Origin: Pseudonocardia sp.
Lineage (GTDB): Bacteria; Actinomycetota; Actinomycetes; Mycobacteriales; Pseudonocardiaceae
Length of the DNA stretch: 64,000 bases
Reading direction: 5' to 3'
Assembly (NCBI RefSeq): GCF_025465255.1
Contig: NZ_JAODNI010000102.1
Span: 1 to 64,000 of the forward strand
The position numbers were made by a program, and so were the translations under genes. Below are positions 34,298 through 42,819 of the stretch, piece by piece. How positions within the stretch are numbered: the stretch's first letter is position 1; each line of letters opens with the position of its first letter. The notes under the pieces are model-generated. The model had not been told where the DNA came from. It did no database searches and saw only the letters and a list, made by a program, of their open reading frames with translations.

Positions 34298-34690
34298 TCA
34301 GGTCAGGCGTGCCCCGTCCGCCCCGCGGATCTGCATCCCCGGCCTGCGTCCGTGCACGGTGAGATAGGCGAGACCGTCGACACCGGTGGTGAAGCCGCGG
34401 GTCGAGCCGTGCGGCAGCCACACCACCGCGCCCGGGAGGAGCGGCCGCGCGCCGTCGTCGGTGTTCATCGTCGCGCTGCCGGCGACGACCACCATGAGGA
34501 CATCGAGATCGGGTTCGGCGTGCGCCTCGATGACCGTGCAGGGAGGCAGGTTCAGGACGTTGGCGTCGAGCTGACGTCCGGCCTCGGCGAGCCGCCACAC
34601 CACCCCCGCGGGAACGGCCGTGTTGTCGGCGACGGTGGGCTGCATGTCGTGCAGCACGCGCGGGATGTTCTGCGTCACCGTCTTACGCAT
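34298..34690 (-). CDS. cupin domain protein
   Basis: Encodes 130 residues from ATG 34690. LPPCTVIEAHAEPDLDVLMV and GAVVWLPHGSTRGFTTGVDG are cupin motifs 1 and 2; His and Glu ligands are reduced (HAEPDLD, WLPHGS), so metal binding is possible but not certain. Function unknown; the Ser/Thr-free small cupin is often an isomerase or dioxygenase or a mere sensor. It lies between the SufR-like gene (convergent) and the SPFH gene on the same strand. Confidence 0.75.
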   Translation of the reverse strand: MRKTVTQNIPRVLHDMQPTVADNTAVPAGVVWRLAEAGRQLDANVLNLPPCTVIEAHAEPDLDVLMVVVAGSATMNTDDGARPLLPGAVVWLPHGSTRGFTTGVDGLAYLTVHGRRPGMQIRGADGARLT

Positions 34691-34742
34691 ACCAGGCCGA
34701 GGACCCGTACCCGTCGGCGTGGGCCAGGTTCACGCATCCGCG

Positions 34743-35693
34743 TCACGAGCCGTTCTTGGCCGGGGCGGCCGGCCCCGGGCGGAGCTGCGCGATCGTCTCC
34801 GCGATCTGGCCGGCGGTCCCGACGACGTCCGCCGGAACGGTCTCCCCCACCGGCCGGGCCTCCGGCACGTCATCGGACCTCACGGGAGCAGGGGCGTTCC
34901 CGTCGGTGGAGGCCGTGCCGGCAGGTGCACCGCCCGGGGGCGTGGACCGCTCGAGAAAGCGGAGCAGCTCGACGGGGAAGGGCAGCACGAGGGTCGAGTT
35001 CTTCTCCGCCGCGACCTCGACGACGGTCTGCAGCAGCCGCAGCTGCAGCGCGGCCGGATGCGCGGCCATCACCTCGGCCGCCTCGGCGAGTTGCCTGGAG
35101 GCCTGCAGCTCCCCCTCGGCCGTGATCACCCGGGACCGCCGCTCGCGCTCGGCCTCGGCCTGCCGGGACATCGACCGTTTCATCGATTCGGGCAACAGGA
35201 CGTCCTTGATCTCGACGCGGTCGATGTGCACCCCCCAGCCGACGGCCGGATTGTCGAGCATCAGCTCGAGTCCCTGGTTGAGGCGTTCGCGGTTGGACAG
35301 CAGGTCGTCGAGCTCGCTCTTGCCGATGATCGACCGCAACGACGCCTGGGCGACCTGCAGGATCGCGGAGCCGTAGTCCTGGACGTCGACCGCGACGCGG
35401 AGCGGGTCCTCGACGCGGTAGTAGACGACGGCGTCGACGCGCACGGTGACGTTGTCGGACGTGATGCCGTCCTGGGCGGGGATCGGGAGCGTGACGATCT
35501 GCAGGTTGACCTTCTGCATCCGGTCCGCGATCGGCACGAGCACGGCGAGGCCGGGACCGCGGGTCTGCGGCTGGACCCGTCCGAACCGGAACACCACGCC
35601 CCGTTCGAACTGCTGGACGACCCGCATGCTCGTCGCCGCGCCGACCAGCAGGCAGAGGACTCCACTGACGATGAGAACCCAGAGAACGAACAT
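34743..35693 (-). CDS. SPFH domain (stomatin/slipin) membrane protein
   Basis: Encodes 316 residues from ATG 35693, AGGAGG 5 bases ahead; the upstream extension has no support. An N-terminal membrane segment (FVLWVLIVSGVLCLLVGAAT) precedes the stomatin domain (MRVVQQFERGVVFRFGRVQP, DNVTVRVDAVVYYRVEDPLR) and a helical region EAERERRSRVITAEGELQAS. The tail (about 255-310) is proline/alanine-rich and disordered. Stomatins scaffold membrane microdomains and often pair with an NfeD protease; no nfeD is seen here. Upstream is the MarR operator. Confidence 0.9.
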   Translation of the reverse strand: MFVLWVLIVSGVLCLLVGAATSMRVVQQFERGVVFRFGRVQPQTRGPGLAVLVPIADRMQKVNLQIVTLPIPAQDGITSDNVTVRVDAVVYYRVEDPLRVAVDVQDYGSAILQVAQASLRSIIGKSELDDLLSNRERLNQGLELMLDNPAVGWGVHIDRVEIKDVLLPESMKRSMSRQAEAERERRSRVITAEGELQASRQLAEAAEVMAAHPAALQLRLLQTVVEVAAEKNSTLVLPFPVELLRFLERSTPPGGAPAGTASTDGNAPAPVRSDDVPEARPVGETVPADVVGTAGQIAETIAQLRPGPAAPAKNGS

Positions 35694-35725
35694 CACGCCT
35701 CCTGGCGTCTGTGATGCCGGCTTTG

Positions 35726-35740
35726 TATCGTAACACGATA
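35726..35740. promoter_or_regulatory. MarR-type operator TATCGT-AAC-ACGATA
   Basis: A perfect 6-base dyad with a 3-base centre, in the 97-base gap between the SPFH gene (33 bases to its ATG) and the MarR gene (51 bases to its GTG). Form and AT content are those of MarR-family operators, so the MarR protein next door probably controls both genes. Confidence 0.65.
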
Positions 35741-35790
35741 GAAAGCGGCCGGGAAGCCCCGCAGACCCCGGCACGTGGTCTCATGACGGC

Positions 35791-36228
35791 GTGACGGTGC
35801 AGGACAACGGCTCACCGATGTCGAGACCGCTGACGAAGCAGGACTTCGAGGCCCTGGCACGGTTCCGCTTCGGCATCCGGCGGTATCTCCGATTCAGCGA
35901 GGAGGCGGTTCGCGGCCACGGGCTGACCCCTCAGCAGTACCAACTCCTGCTGGCTCTGAAGGGCTTTCCCGGCCGCGAGTGGGCGACCGTCGGGGAGCTG
36001 GCCGAGCGGTTGCAACTGCGCCACCACAGCACGGTCGAACTGGTCAACCGGGCTCAGGGCCAGGAGCTGGTGGACAGGGCCGCGCATCCGGACGACGCCC
36101 GCGTCGTCCGGGTGGTCCTGACCCCTCAGGGCGAACAGGTGCTCGGGGAGCTCAGTGCGCTGCACCGCGACGAGCTCAGCCGGATGCGCAGCGTCCTCGC
36201 CCCGCCGCTGTGGCAGGAGCCCGGATAG
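35791..36228 (+). CDS. MarR-family transcriptional regulator
   Basis: Encodes 145 residues from GTG 35791. The MarR core is clear: LTPQQYQLLLALKGFPGREW, TVGELAERLQLRHHSTVELV for the recognition helix, and RAAHPDDARVVRVVLTPQGE for the wing. It faces the SPFH gene across a perfect TATCGT dyad. The ligand is unknown. The C terminus (LHRDELSRMRSVLAPP) is the dimer helix. Confidence 0.9.
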   Translation: MTVQDNGSPMSRPLTKQDFEALARFRFGIRRYLRFSEEAVRGHGLTPQQYQLLLALKGFPGREWATVGELAERLQLRHHSTVELVNRAQGQELVDRAAHPDDARVVRVVLTPQGEQVLGELSALHRDELSRMRSVLAPPLWQEPG

Positions 36229-36273
36229 CGTCGCCGGCCAGCGGTTCGGCGGCGGCGCCCCTAGCCTCGCGGT

Positions 36274-37371
36274 GTGCCTGCCGCTTCCTCGACCCCGGAT
36301 CCGCGCACAGCCCGGGCGGCCGTCGTGGCCGGCGTGCTCGTCGCCGCCGTCGTGTTCGTCGCGACCCTGTTGTGGGCGAAGTGGCTGCCGTACGCGGCCC
36401 GGGTGAGCGACCTGCGGGCCGGCGGGGCGTGGAGCGGGTCGAGCGTCCTGGGTGTCGGAGGAGTCCGACCCGGTGACCCGCCGTCCTGGCACGCGGCCAC
36501 GTCGTTCACCGCCGCCTACGTCCAGGCGGTGTGGAAGGCGCTCGTCGCCGCCCTGCTGATCAGCGCCGCGCTCCAGTCGCTCGTGCCGCGGGCCTGGCTG
36601 CTGCGGCTGCTCAACCGCCGTGGCCGGATGAGCAGCGCGCTGGCCGGCGGGCTGTGCAGCACGCCGTCGATGATGTGCACCTGCTGCACCGCGCCGGTCG
36701 CGGTCTCCCTGCGCCGGTCCGGCGTGTCGACCCCTGCCGCGGTGGCGTACTGGCTGGGCAACCCCCTGCTCAACCCCGCGGTCCTGGTGTTCCTCCTGCT
36801 CGTCGCGCCATGGCAGTGGACCGTGACGCGCCTCGTCGTCGGCGCGCTGGTCGTCGTCGGCGGCGCCGCTCTCGTCGCCCGGCTCACCGACGGCCGGCGG
36901 GAGACGGTCACCCCGGCCGCGTCGTCACTCGCCGGGAACGACGAGCCGGAACCGGTCGGCACCGAACGGCTGTCCCGAGCGCCGGCTCGCTTCGGTCGCG
37001 CCCTGCTCCGGCTGTCGCTCGTCCTGGTGCCGGAGTACCTGGTGATCGTGCTGCTGATCGGGGCCCTCCGCGGCTGGCTGTTCCCGCTCGGCGCCGGCCT
37101 GAGCTCGGGGTTGCTCGTCGTGCTGACGGCCGCGGTCGTCGGCACGCTGCTGGTCATCCCGACCGCCGGGGAGATCCCGGTTCTGCAGGGCCTGGCCCTC
37201 GCGGGCGTCGCGGCCGGTCCGATCGGCGCACTGCTGATCACCCTCCCTGCGGTGAGCGTGCCGGGGATCGTCATGGTCGGCCGCGCCCTGGAATGGCGGA
37301 CCACCGCCGCGACGGCCGCGATGGTCGCTGCGGGCGGGCTGCTCGGCGCGGGCCTGCTTGCAGTGCTCTGA
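36274..37371 (+). CDS. permease with CTCC motif (ArsP/DUF318-like)
   Basis: Encodes 365 residues from GTG 36274. About eight hydrophobic segments are visible; after the first (AAVVAGVLVAAVVFVATLLW) a short extracytoplasmic loop follows. The family mark is MMCTCCTAPVAVSLRRSGVS with Cys135, Cys137 and Cys138, then NPLLNPAVLVFLLLVAP. Relatives include ArsP, a trivalent organoarsenical efflux permease, and putative permeases that move other soft-metal or organic compounds. Substrate unknown. The MarR gene precedes it, though a shared transcript is not certain. Confidence 0.8.
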   Translation: MPAASSTPDPRTARAAVVAGVLVAAVVFVATLLWAKWLPYAARVSDLRAGGAWSGSSVLGVGGVRPGDPPSWHAATSFTAAYVQAVWKALVAALLISAALQSLVPRAWLLRLLNRRGRMSSALAGGLCSTPSMMCTCCTAPVAVSLRRSGVSTPAAVAYWLGNPLLNPAVLVFLLLVAPWQWTVTRLVVGALVVVGGAALVARLTDGRRETVTPAASSLAGNDEPEPVGTERLSRAPARFGRALLRLSLVLVPEYLVIVLLIGALRGWLFPLGAGLSSGLLVVLTAAVVGTLLVIPTAGEIPVLQGLALAGVAAGPIGALLITLPAVSVPGIVMVGRALEWRTTAATAAMVAAGGLLGAGLLAVL

Positions 37372-37777
37372 TTCCGGGGCGTACTCCACCGGGGCCCACT
37401 CTCAGACTTCCCTTGTATAGGCCGTCGACACCGCGCCACTGCAGGAGGCCGACCTCTGGATGGGGCGGTCCCGCCACCTGTGGGGCCGTCATCTGGACGC
37501 GTTGGCCACCGAGATCGCTCGCGGGAAGCGCGAGCGGCGCGACGAGCTTCGTCACCCTCACGCTGAGCCCCGCCGGGAACGGAACACAGCTCCGCCTCGA
37601 GCGCACCGTGCCTCTCGCCTTGGTGGGGAGCGTGGCCGGCGCCCTGTTCGTCGGACCCGGGTGGGACGAGTCAGCTCGGCGCGGATCGGCGCGGCCGCGG
37701 GCGTGTTCGTGGTCGACTCGCCGGCCTTTGGCGTCGTTCACCATCCGGTCGTCGAGAACGTCCCCGTCGACGGGGAG
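37372..37777. other. stretch without an intact gene, SRPBCC remnant inside
   Basis: This 406-base gap between the permease and the small minus-strand gene holds no intact frame with support. A plus-strand region around 37440-37560 reads LWGRHLDALATEIARGKRER, protein-like but not assigned. Confidence 0.45.
37531..37680 (+). pseudogene. possible remnant of an SRPBCC/AHSA1-like domain
   Basis: The plus strand reads SFVTLTLSPAGNGTQLRLER and soon after GALFVGPGWDESARR. The sequence resembles the last strands and helix of AHSA1-type SRPBCC proteins (VxxxLxxxGxGTxLxLxH...GWD). Upstream and downstream sequences are not consistent with a full domain. Weak evidence; a chance reading is possible. Confidence 0.3.
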
Positions 37778-38017
37778 TCAGCCCTGCGCGGGAGGGCGGT
37801 AGCTGGTCGAGATGCGCTGGATCCGCTCGAGCATGTCGTTGCTCGGGAAGCCGGACTCGCCGGCCTTGTCGATCAGCACCTGCACGTAGTCGGGGACCAT
37901 CTCGACCGGGATCGACTCCTCGATGAGGTCGAGCTGCTCCCTGCTCGGGTAGGGGTCCGCACGGACCTTGTCCAGAAGGAACTGCACGAACGACGACCTG
38001 GGCTCGTCTGACGTCAT
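37778..38017 (-). CDS. small helical protein with repeated PYPS/FPS motif
   Basis: Encodes 79 residues from ATG 38017, GGGAGCG ahead; a start at 38074 would add 19 unsupported residues. Two similar units are seen: KVRADPYPSREQLDLIEESI and KAGESGFPSNDMLERIQRIS, each a helix with a YPS/FPS turn. Similar small proteins occur widely in Pseudonocardia and Frankia-type genomes, and their role is unknown (recalled, not checked here). It lies between two degenerate regions and seems intact. Confidence 0.7.
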   Translation of the reverse strand: MTSDEPRSSFVQFLLDKVRADPYPSREQLDLIEESIPVEMVPDYVQVLIDKAGESGFPSNDMLERIQRISTSYRPPAQG

Positions 38018-38771
38018 TGCCGCGCTCCCGTTCGGTGGTCGTTTCGGCCGGGCCTGCAGGGGAGTACCCGGCACGGCGACGAACTACGCGGGCCGGGAGA
38101 ACGGAATGGTTCAGCCCCGCGGTCGACCCGGATCCGGCCTTCGTACTCCTGCGCCCGCGCTCCCTCCGACCACACCACTGTCCAGGTCCGCCTGGCAGCG
38201 CCTCCGGCGGACGCTCACGGCCGGCCTGTTCGTGGTGGCGACCGTCGCCGGGATCGGCGTCGGGCTCCCCGAGGGCGTCGGTCTCGCCGGTATCGCCCGC
38301 CGTGGCCGCCGCGGTGGCCCCGATGACGGCCGACGTCCACGGTGCGCACACCGGCCACAGGCCGCACCGATGAGCTCTCGCTCCGGTTCGCCCGGGGTCT
38401 CGCGCTGGTCGGCGTCCCCGCTCCTCCACCGGGCGTCGAGCCCGAGCGACGCCCGGGCTCTCGCAGGCCGTACGCACGGCTCTCCACGACGCCGGCCTTC
38501 CCCGAGGCCGGCTGCACGAGGAGGTCTTCGCGTTCTCAGACGGCACCGTCTCGTCGGTGACCACCGGGCGCCGGGCTGCGACGACGCGGCGCCGTCGATC
38601 CTCACAGCCGGTGCACAGCAAGCACAGAACCGGAGCCCACCCTCCGCGACGACCATCATCTGCGGTCACCTCCTGAAGCGGCGCCGCCGGCCCCGCGACC
38701 ACCCACCGCAGACGTCTACGGCAGAGCCGGCGAACAGCAGGCTCACGTCCGCCTGATGCCGAAGGAACATC
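38018..38771. other. decayed sequence between a small gene and the reductase operon
   Basis: A 754-base stretch without an intact gene. Plus-strand frames hold protein-like pieces in different frames: a hydrophobic LTAGLFVVATVAGIGVGL near 38215-38270 and the FNR-type tail at 38455-38550. The pattern suits a former ferredoxin-reductase-like gene lost by deletion and frameshift. Confidence 0.5.
38455..38550 (+). pseudogene. C-terminal remnant of an FNR-type FAD/NAD reductase
   Basis: Frame 1 reads GLSQAVRTALHDAGLPRGRL then HEEVFAFSDGTVSS. The order (G)LxxAVRxALxDAGxPxxRxHxExFAF is the usual end of FNR-superfamily reductases (CGPPG helix then the final strand). No start, FAD motif or nucleotide motif remains in frame. 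The intact reductase downstream at 38855 is of the same general class, so this could be a decayed relative. Confidence 0.5.
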
Positions 38772-38858
38772 GTGAGCAACGACTTCTCCACCGGCGGGTC
38801 CCGCCGGGAACCGCGTTCCGGCGCTGGTGGGATCGACGCGCCGGGGCCGTCCACGTGA
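38772..38858 (+). CDS. 28-residue ORF overlapping the reductase start
   Basis: GTG 38772 with GAAGGAA ahead opens a 28-codon frame (MSNDFSTGGSRREPRSGAGG...) whose TGA (38856-38858) overlaps the GTG start of the reductase (GTGA). It may be a coupled leader peptide, or the true N terminus of a reductase gene carrying a frameshift. No conservation evidence. Confidence 0.35.
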   Translation: MSNDFSTGGSRREPRSGAGGIDAPGPST

Positions 38859-40252
38859 GCGTCACCCTCGAACCGAGGCGCCACGGCTCGGGTGTGGACA
38901 CCCGCGCGGCGCGCACCGACTCGGTGGTGCGCTACGTGGCCGGAGTCCTGGTGGCGGCGAGCCTCGCCTTCGTCACCTCCCTGTGGATCACCGGCGGAGG
39001 CGTCGGCGACCTCGGGGGCTGGGCCGACGGCCTGACCTCGGTGGGCCGGTGGACCGGTCTGCTCGCCTCGGATCTGTTGCTGGTCCAGGTGCTGCTGATG
39101 GCGCGCATCCCGCTGGTGGAGCGCGCGGTCGGGCAGGACCGGCTGGCCCGGACGCACCGCTGGGTCGGGTTCACCTCGTTCACCCTGATGCTCGCCCACG
39201 TCGGCCTGATCACCTGGGGGTACGCCGCGGGCCGCCTCGGCGCCGTCCCGGGCACCTTCTGGGACCTGACCGTCGACCATCCGGGCATGCTGCTGGCGCT
39301 GGCCGGCACGCTTTGCCTGGTCCTCGTCGTGGCCACCAGCGTCCGGGCCGCCCGCAGCCGGCTGCGCTACGAGTCCTGGCACCTGCTGCACCTCTACGCC
39401 TACCTCGGGGTCGGGCTCGCGCTGCCGCACCAGCTGTGGACCGGGCAGGAGTTCCTGTCCTCCACCGCGGCCACCGCCTTCTGGTGGACGCTGTGGGCCG
39501 CCGCGGCCGGCGCGGTCCTCGTCTGGCGCCTCGGCGCACCGCTGTTCCGCACGCTGCGCCACGACCTCCGGGTCACCGCGGTGGTGCCCGAGGACCACGA
39601 CGTGGTCTCGGTCCACGTGACCGGACGGCACCTGGACCAGCTACCCGTGACGGCGGGACAGTTCCTCACCTGGCGGTTCCTCACCGGCCCCGGCTGGACC
39701 CGCGCCCACCCCTACTCGCTGTCCGCCGCCCCGGACGGGCGCAGCCTGCGCATCACCGTCAAGGACCTCGGCGACGGCAGCGCCCTCGTGCGCAGCCTGC
39801 GTCCCGGGGTCCGGGTGGTGATCGAAGGCCCCTACGGGCGGCTCACCGAGCGGCCCCGGACCCGCGACAAGATCGCCTTCATCGGTGCCGGTGTCGGCGT
39901 CACCCCGCTGCGGGCCCTGGCCGAGGGGTTGCCCTACGCCCCCGGCGACGCCGTACTGCTGCAGCGCGGCACCCGCCGGCCCCTGTTCGCCCCCGAGTTC
40001 GACACCCTCGCTCGCGAACGCGGCCTGCGGGTGCACTGGCTCCCGGGGCGCCGGCGCTCCGCGGACTCCTGGCTCGGCGACGGCGCCGGATCCGCCGACG
40101 ACCTCACCCTGCTGCTCGGCTGGGTGCCCGACATCGCCCGGCGCGACGTCTACGTCTGCGGCCCCGAGGCATGGACCGACTCGGTCCGCCGCACCCTCTC
40201 CGCCGCCCGGGTCCCCGACACCCGGCTCCACGTCGAGAACTTCGGATGGTGA
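38855..40252 (+). CDS. ferric-reductase-type membrane flavohaem reductase
   Basis: Encodes 465 residues from GTG 38855; an in-frame ATG 38756 would give 498 residues but has no ribosome site. Six membrane helices (about 25-215) hold likely haem histidines in LARTHRWVGFTSFTLMLAHV and WHLLHLYAYLGVGLALPHQL. The cytosolic half is FNR-like: AHPYSLSAAPDGRSL (FAD), FIGAGVGVTPLRALAEG (NAD(P)) and VYVCGPEAWTD. It should move electrons from NAD(P)H across the membrane. Next come an FMN-binding protein and ApbE, the probable acceptors. Confidence 0.88.
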   Translation: MSVTLEPRRHGSGVDTRAARTDSVVRYVAGVLVAASLAFVTSLWITGGGVGDLGGWADGLTSVGRWTGLLASDLLLVQVLLMARIPLVERAVGQDRLARTHRWVGFTSFTLMLAHVGLITWGYAAGRLGAVPGTFWDLTVDHPGMLLALAGTLCLVLVVATSVRAARSRLRYESWHLLHLYAYLGVGLALPHQLWTGQEFLSSTAATAFWWTLWAAAAGAVLVWRLGAPLFRTLRHDLRVTAVVPEDHDVVSVHVTGRHLDQLPVTAGQFLTWRFLTGPGWTRAHPYSLSAAPDGRSLRITVKDLGDGSALVRSLRPGVRVVIEGPYGRLTERPRTRDKIAFIGAGVGVTPLRALAEGLPYAPGDAVLLQRGTRRPLFAPEFDTLARERGLRVHWLPGRRRSADSWLGDGAGSADDLTLLLGWVPDIARRDVYVCGPEAWTDSVRRTLSAARVPDTRLHVENFGW

Positions 40253-40256
40253 CCGG

Positions 40257-40715
40257 ATGAGACGCCTCCTCACCTGGATCCTGAGCACCGTCGCCGTCGT
40301 CGTGCTCCTCTTCGGCTACAAGACCTCCACCGGCAGCGCCGTGCAGCCCACCGGCACCGTCGTCGCCGCACCCGGCACCGGCACGACCACCGCCCCCGCC
40401 CCGGCCCCGGCCACGAGCGGGTCGACCGCGGGGACCGGCCGGACCTACACCGGTGCGGCCGCCCAGACCCATTGGGGAACCGTGCAGGTCTCGATCACCG
40501 TCACCGACGGGAAGATCACCGACGTCACGGTCCCCCTGTACCCGAGCGGAAACGACAAGGACCAGCGGATCAACGCCCGCGCGCTGCCGATCCTCACCCA
40601 GAACACGCTCACCAACCAGAACGCGGACATCGACATGATCAGCGGCGCCACCGTCACCTCCGACGGCTACGTCCAGTCCCTGCAGAGCGCCCTGGACCAG
40701 GCAGGCCTCGCATGA
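40257..40715 (+). CDS. exported FMN-binding domain protein, flavinylated
   Basis: Encodes 152 residues from ATG 40257, 4 bases after the reductase stop. A signal anchor (LLTWILSTVAVVVLLFGY) and a Thr/Ala/Pro-rich linker (residues 28-62) lead to one FMN_bind domain (about 65-152). The motif DIDMISGATVTSDGYVQSLQ has SGAT (129-132), where ApbE attaches FMN to Thr132. The protein should carry electrons outside the membrane. Its stop overlaps the ApbE gene by 4 bases. Confidence 0.9.
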   Translation: MRRLLTWILSTVAVVVLLFGYKTSTGSAVQPTGTVVAAPGTGTTTAPAPAPATSGSTAGTGRTYTGAAAQTHWGTVQVSITVTDGKITDVTVPLYPSGNDKDQRINARALPILTQNTLTNQNADIDMISGATVTSDGYVQSLQSALDQAGLA

Positions 40716-41503
40716 CCCTCACCCCGGCGATCCCCTCGGCGGCGAGCGGGGCCCCGCGCCCGGTCCGCCACGTCGAGCAGGTCATGGGCATGCCGATCAG
40801 CGTCGCGTTCCGCGGCCGCCACGCCGCCGACGCCCGCGCCCACGCGGCCTGGACCGGCGCGCTGGCCGTCCTGCGCGAGGCCGACCGGGTGTTCAGCGCT
40901 TATCGCGCCGACTCCGTGATCTCTCGACTCGACCGCGGCGAGCTCGCCCTCGCCGACTGTCCGCCCGAGGTCGGCGAGGTGCTCGCCCTCGGAGAGAGGG
41001 CACGACGCGACTCCGACGGCGCCTTCGACGTCCGCCGCGGCGGCCGGCTCGACCCCTCCGGTGTCGTGAAGGGCTGGGCCGCCGAACGGGCGGCCGCCCA
41101 CCTCGCACAGCTGCCGGACACCGACTTCTGCCTCTCCGCCGGCGGCGACCTGACCTGCCGCACCCTGAACCCCGACGACCCGCCCTGGCGGATCGGCATC
41201 GAGGACCCGCACGACCCGAGCCGGCTCGTCGCCGTCGTCCCCATCCACACCGGCGCCGTCGCTACCTCCGGCACCGCCCGCCGCGGCGCCCACATCCTCG
41301 ACGCACGCACCGGACGGGCCCCGTCCGGGATCGCCTCCGTCACCGTGATCGGCACCTCGTTGACGGAGGTCGACATCGACGCCACCGCCGCTTTCGCCCG
41401 CGGCCCCGACGCCGCTCGCTGGCTCGACATCCGCGGCCGGACGGCGCTCATCGTCCGCACCGACGGATCCACCGTGCTCCTCTCCCACGACAGCGGCGGC
41501 TGA
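40712..41503 (+). CDS. apbE: FAD:protein FMN transferase ApbE
   Basis: Encodes 263 residues from ATG 40712. Motifs: EQVMGMPISVAFRG, LREADRVFSAYRADSVISRL, LDPSGVVKGWAAERAAAHLA, LSAGGDLTCR and VATSGTARRGAHILDARTGR, all ApbE landmarks. It transfers FMN from FAD to Thr/Ser in the SGAT-type motif of the FMN-binding protein just upstream. No signal peptide is obvious, so it would act in the cytosol before export, unless a signal was missed. Its place in the operon ties it to the reductase triad. Confidence 0.92.
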   Translation: MTLTPAIPSAASGAPRPVRHVEQVMGMPISVAFRGRHAADARAHAAWTGALAVLREADRVFSAYRADSVISRLDRGELALADCPPEVGEVLALGERARRDSDGAFDVRRGGRLDPSGVVKGWAAERAAAHLAQLPDTDFCLSAGGDLTCRTLNPDDPPWRIGIEDPHDPSRLVAVVPIHTGAVATSGTARRGAHILDARTGRAPSGIASVTVIGTSLTEVDIDATAAFARGPDAARWLDIRGRTALIVRTDGSTVLLSHDSGG

Positions 41504-41555
41504 CCGCGCCGAGCGAGCCGGCGCCCACACGACCGGGTCCGGACGAAGGATCCTC

Positions 41556-41573
41556 CGGGGCATCCGTGCCCCG
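41556..41573 (+). terminator. hairpin behind the apbE operon
   Basis: CGGGGCA (41556-41562) and TGCCCCG (41567-41573) enclose a TCCG loop, 52 bases after the apbE stop and before an LLM gene with its own upstream region. Plausible terminator without a U tract. Confidence 0.45.
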
Positions 41574-41619
41574 CCCGCAAAGCCCGAATCGTGGGCGTGC
41601 GGTGGGGTAACCGCTGACG

Positions 41620-42675
41620 ATGAGCTCTCTCACCGACCCTGCGGCCACCCCGATCGAACGTGTGCCGCTGTCCGTCCTCGATCTGGCACCCGTGTCGAGC
41701 GGCCAGGACGTCGCCGAGGCACTCGAGAACACCACCCGGCTCGCCCGGACCGTGGACGACCTCGGGTACCAGCGCTTCTGGCTCGCCGAGCACCACAACA
41801 GCGACACCTTCGCCAGCTCCGCCACGGCGCTGCTCATCGAACGGGTGGCGTCGGCGACGTCCCGGATGCGCGTCGGATCCGGTGGCATCATGTTGCCCAA
41901 CCACGCGCCGCTCACCGTCGCCGAGCAGTTCGGGACGCTCGCGACGCTGCATCCGGGACGCATCGACCTGGGCCTCGGCCGGGCGCCGGGCACCGACCCG
42001 CGCACCGCCCAGGCGCTGCGCCGCGGCGCCGCGAACACCGACAGCTTCCCCCAGGACGTGCAGACGCTCGCCGGGTACCTGGCGCCGGCCGGGCCGGAGC
42101 GGAGCCCGGTGCGGGCGATCCCCGGGCAGGGCACGGAGGTCCCGCTGTGGATGCTGGGCTCGTCCGTGGCGAGCGCGGAGCTGGCGGGAAGGCTCGGGCT
42201 CCCCTACGCGTTCGCGAGCCACTTCGCGCCGTACCAGCTCGACGAGGCGCTCGCCGTGTACCGCGCGAACTTCGACCCCTCCGGCCCGCTCGCGTCCGTC
42301 GACCGGCCGACGGTGATGGCCGGGGTCAACGTCATGGTCGCCGACGACCAGGAGAGCGCCGAGGCGTTGTTCACCACCATCCAGCAGATGTTCCTGCGGC
42401 TCGCCTCCGGTGCCCCGGCACCACTGGACCCGCCGCTGCCGGAGCTGCGGAACATGCTCGACGCCCAGCAGGCCGCCGCCATGGAGGGCCCGCTCGGGGT
42501 CTCCTTCGTCGGCACCCCGGACGTGGTGCGCGACGGCCTGGACGAGTTCGTCGCCCGGACCGGAGCCGATGAGCTCCTCGTCGTCACCTACGCGCACGAT
42601 CCGGTCGCGCGCCGGCACTCCTACGAGCTGCTCGCTGACGCCTGGGGGCTCCGCGGGCAGAACGCCGCGGCCTGA
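41620..42675 (+). CDS. LLM class flavin-dependent oxidoreductase (MsnO8-like subgroup)
   Basis: Encodes 351 residues from ATG 41620. [20 protein letters not shown] then [20 protein letters not shown], and [20 protein letters not shown] with [20 protein letters not shown], are signature for the TIGR03558-type luciferase-like group. It has an LLM FMN-type fold and may use FMN; substrates are unknown. Upstream is a hairpin after apbE, so it is probably an independent gene. Confidence 0.9.
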   Translation: MSSLTDPAATPIERVPLSVLDLAPVSSGQDVAEALENTTRLARTVDDLGYQRFWLAEHHNSDTFASSATALLIERVASATSRMRVGSGGIMLPNHAPLTVAEQFGTLATLHPGRIDLGLGRAPGTDPRTAQALRRGAANTDSFPQDVQTLAGYLAPAGPERSPVRAIPGQGTEVPLWMLGSSVASAELAGRLGLPYAFASHFAPYQLDEALAVYRANFDPSGPLASVDRPTVMAGVNVMVADDQESAEALFTTIQQMFLRLASGAPAPLDPPLPELRNMLDAQQAAAMEGPLGVSFVGTPDVVRDGLDEFVARTGADELLVVTYAHDPVARRHSYELLADAWGLRGQNAAA

Positions 42676-42819
42676 GGCGCGCCCTCGACCGGCGGTTCCC
42701 GGCCTCTCCGCCGCGTTCCGAGGATCCGCGGTGCGCGCGCTCCCACGAGCAGTGAATCTCCGGGTGCCGGCCGGGGTATCCCTCGGAGCAGCGATCGACA
42801 TCAGGGGTAGGGAGAGAAG

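Noticed and set aside
38018-38771. A 262-residue plus-strand open frame (37968-38756) as a real gene
   Set aside because: It crosses the small gene on the other strand, changes composition and has no family features; the recognisable pieces are in other frames.
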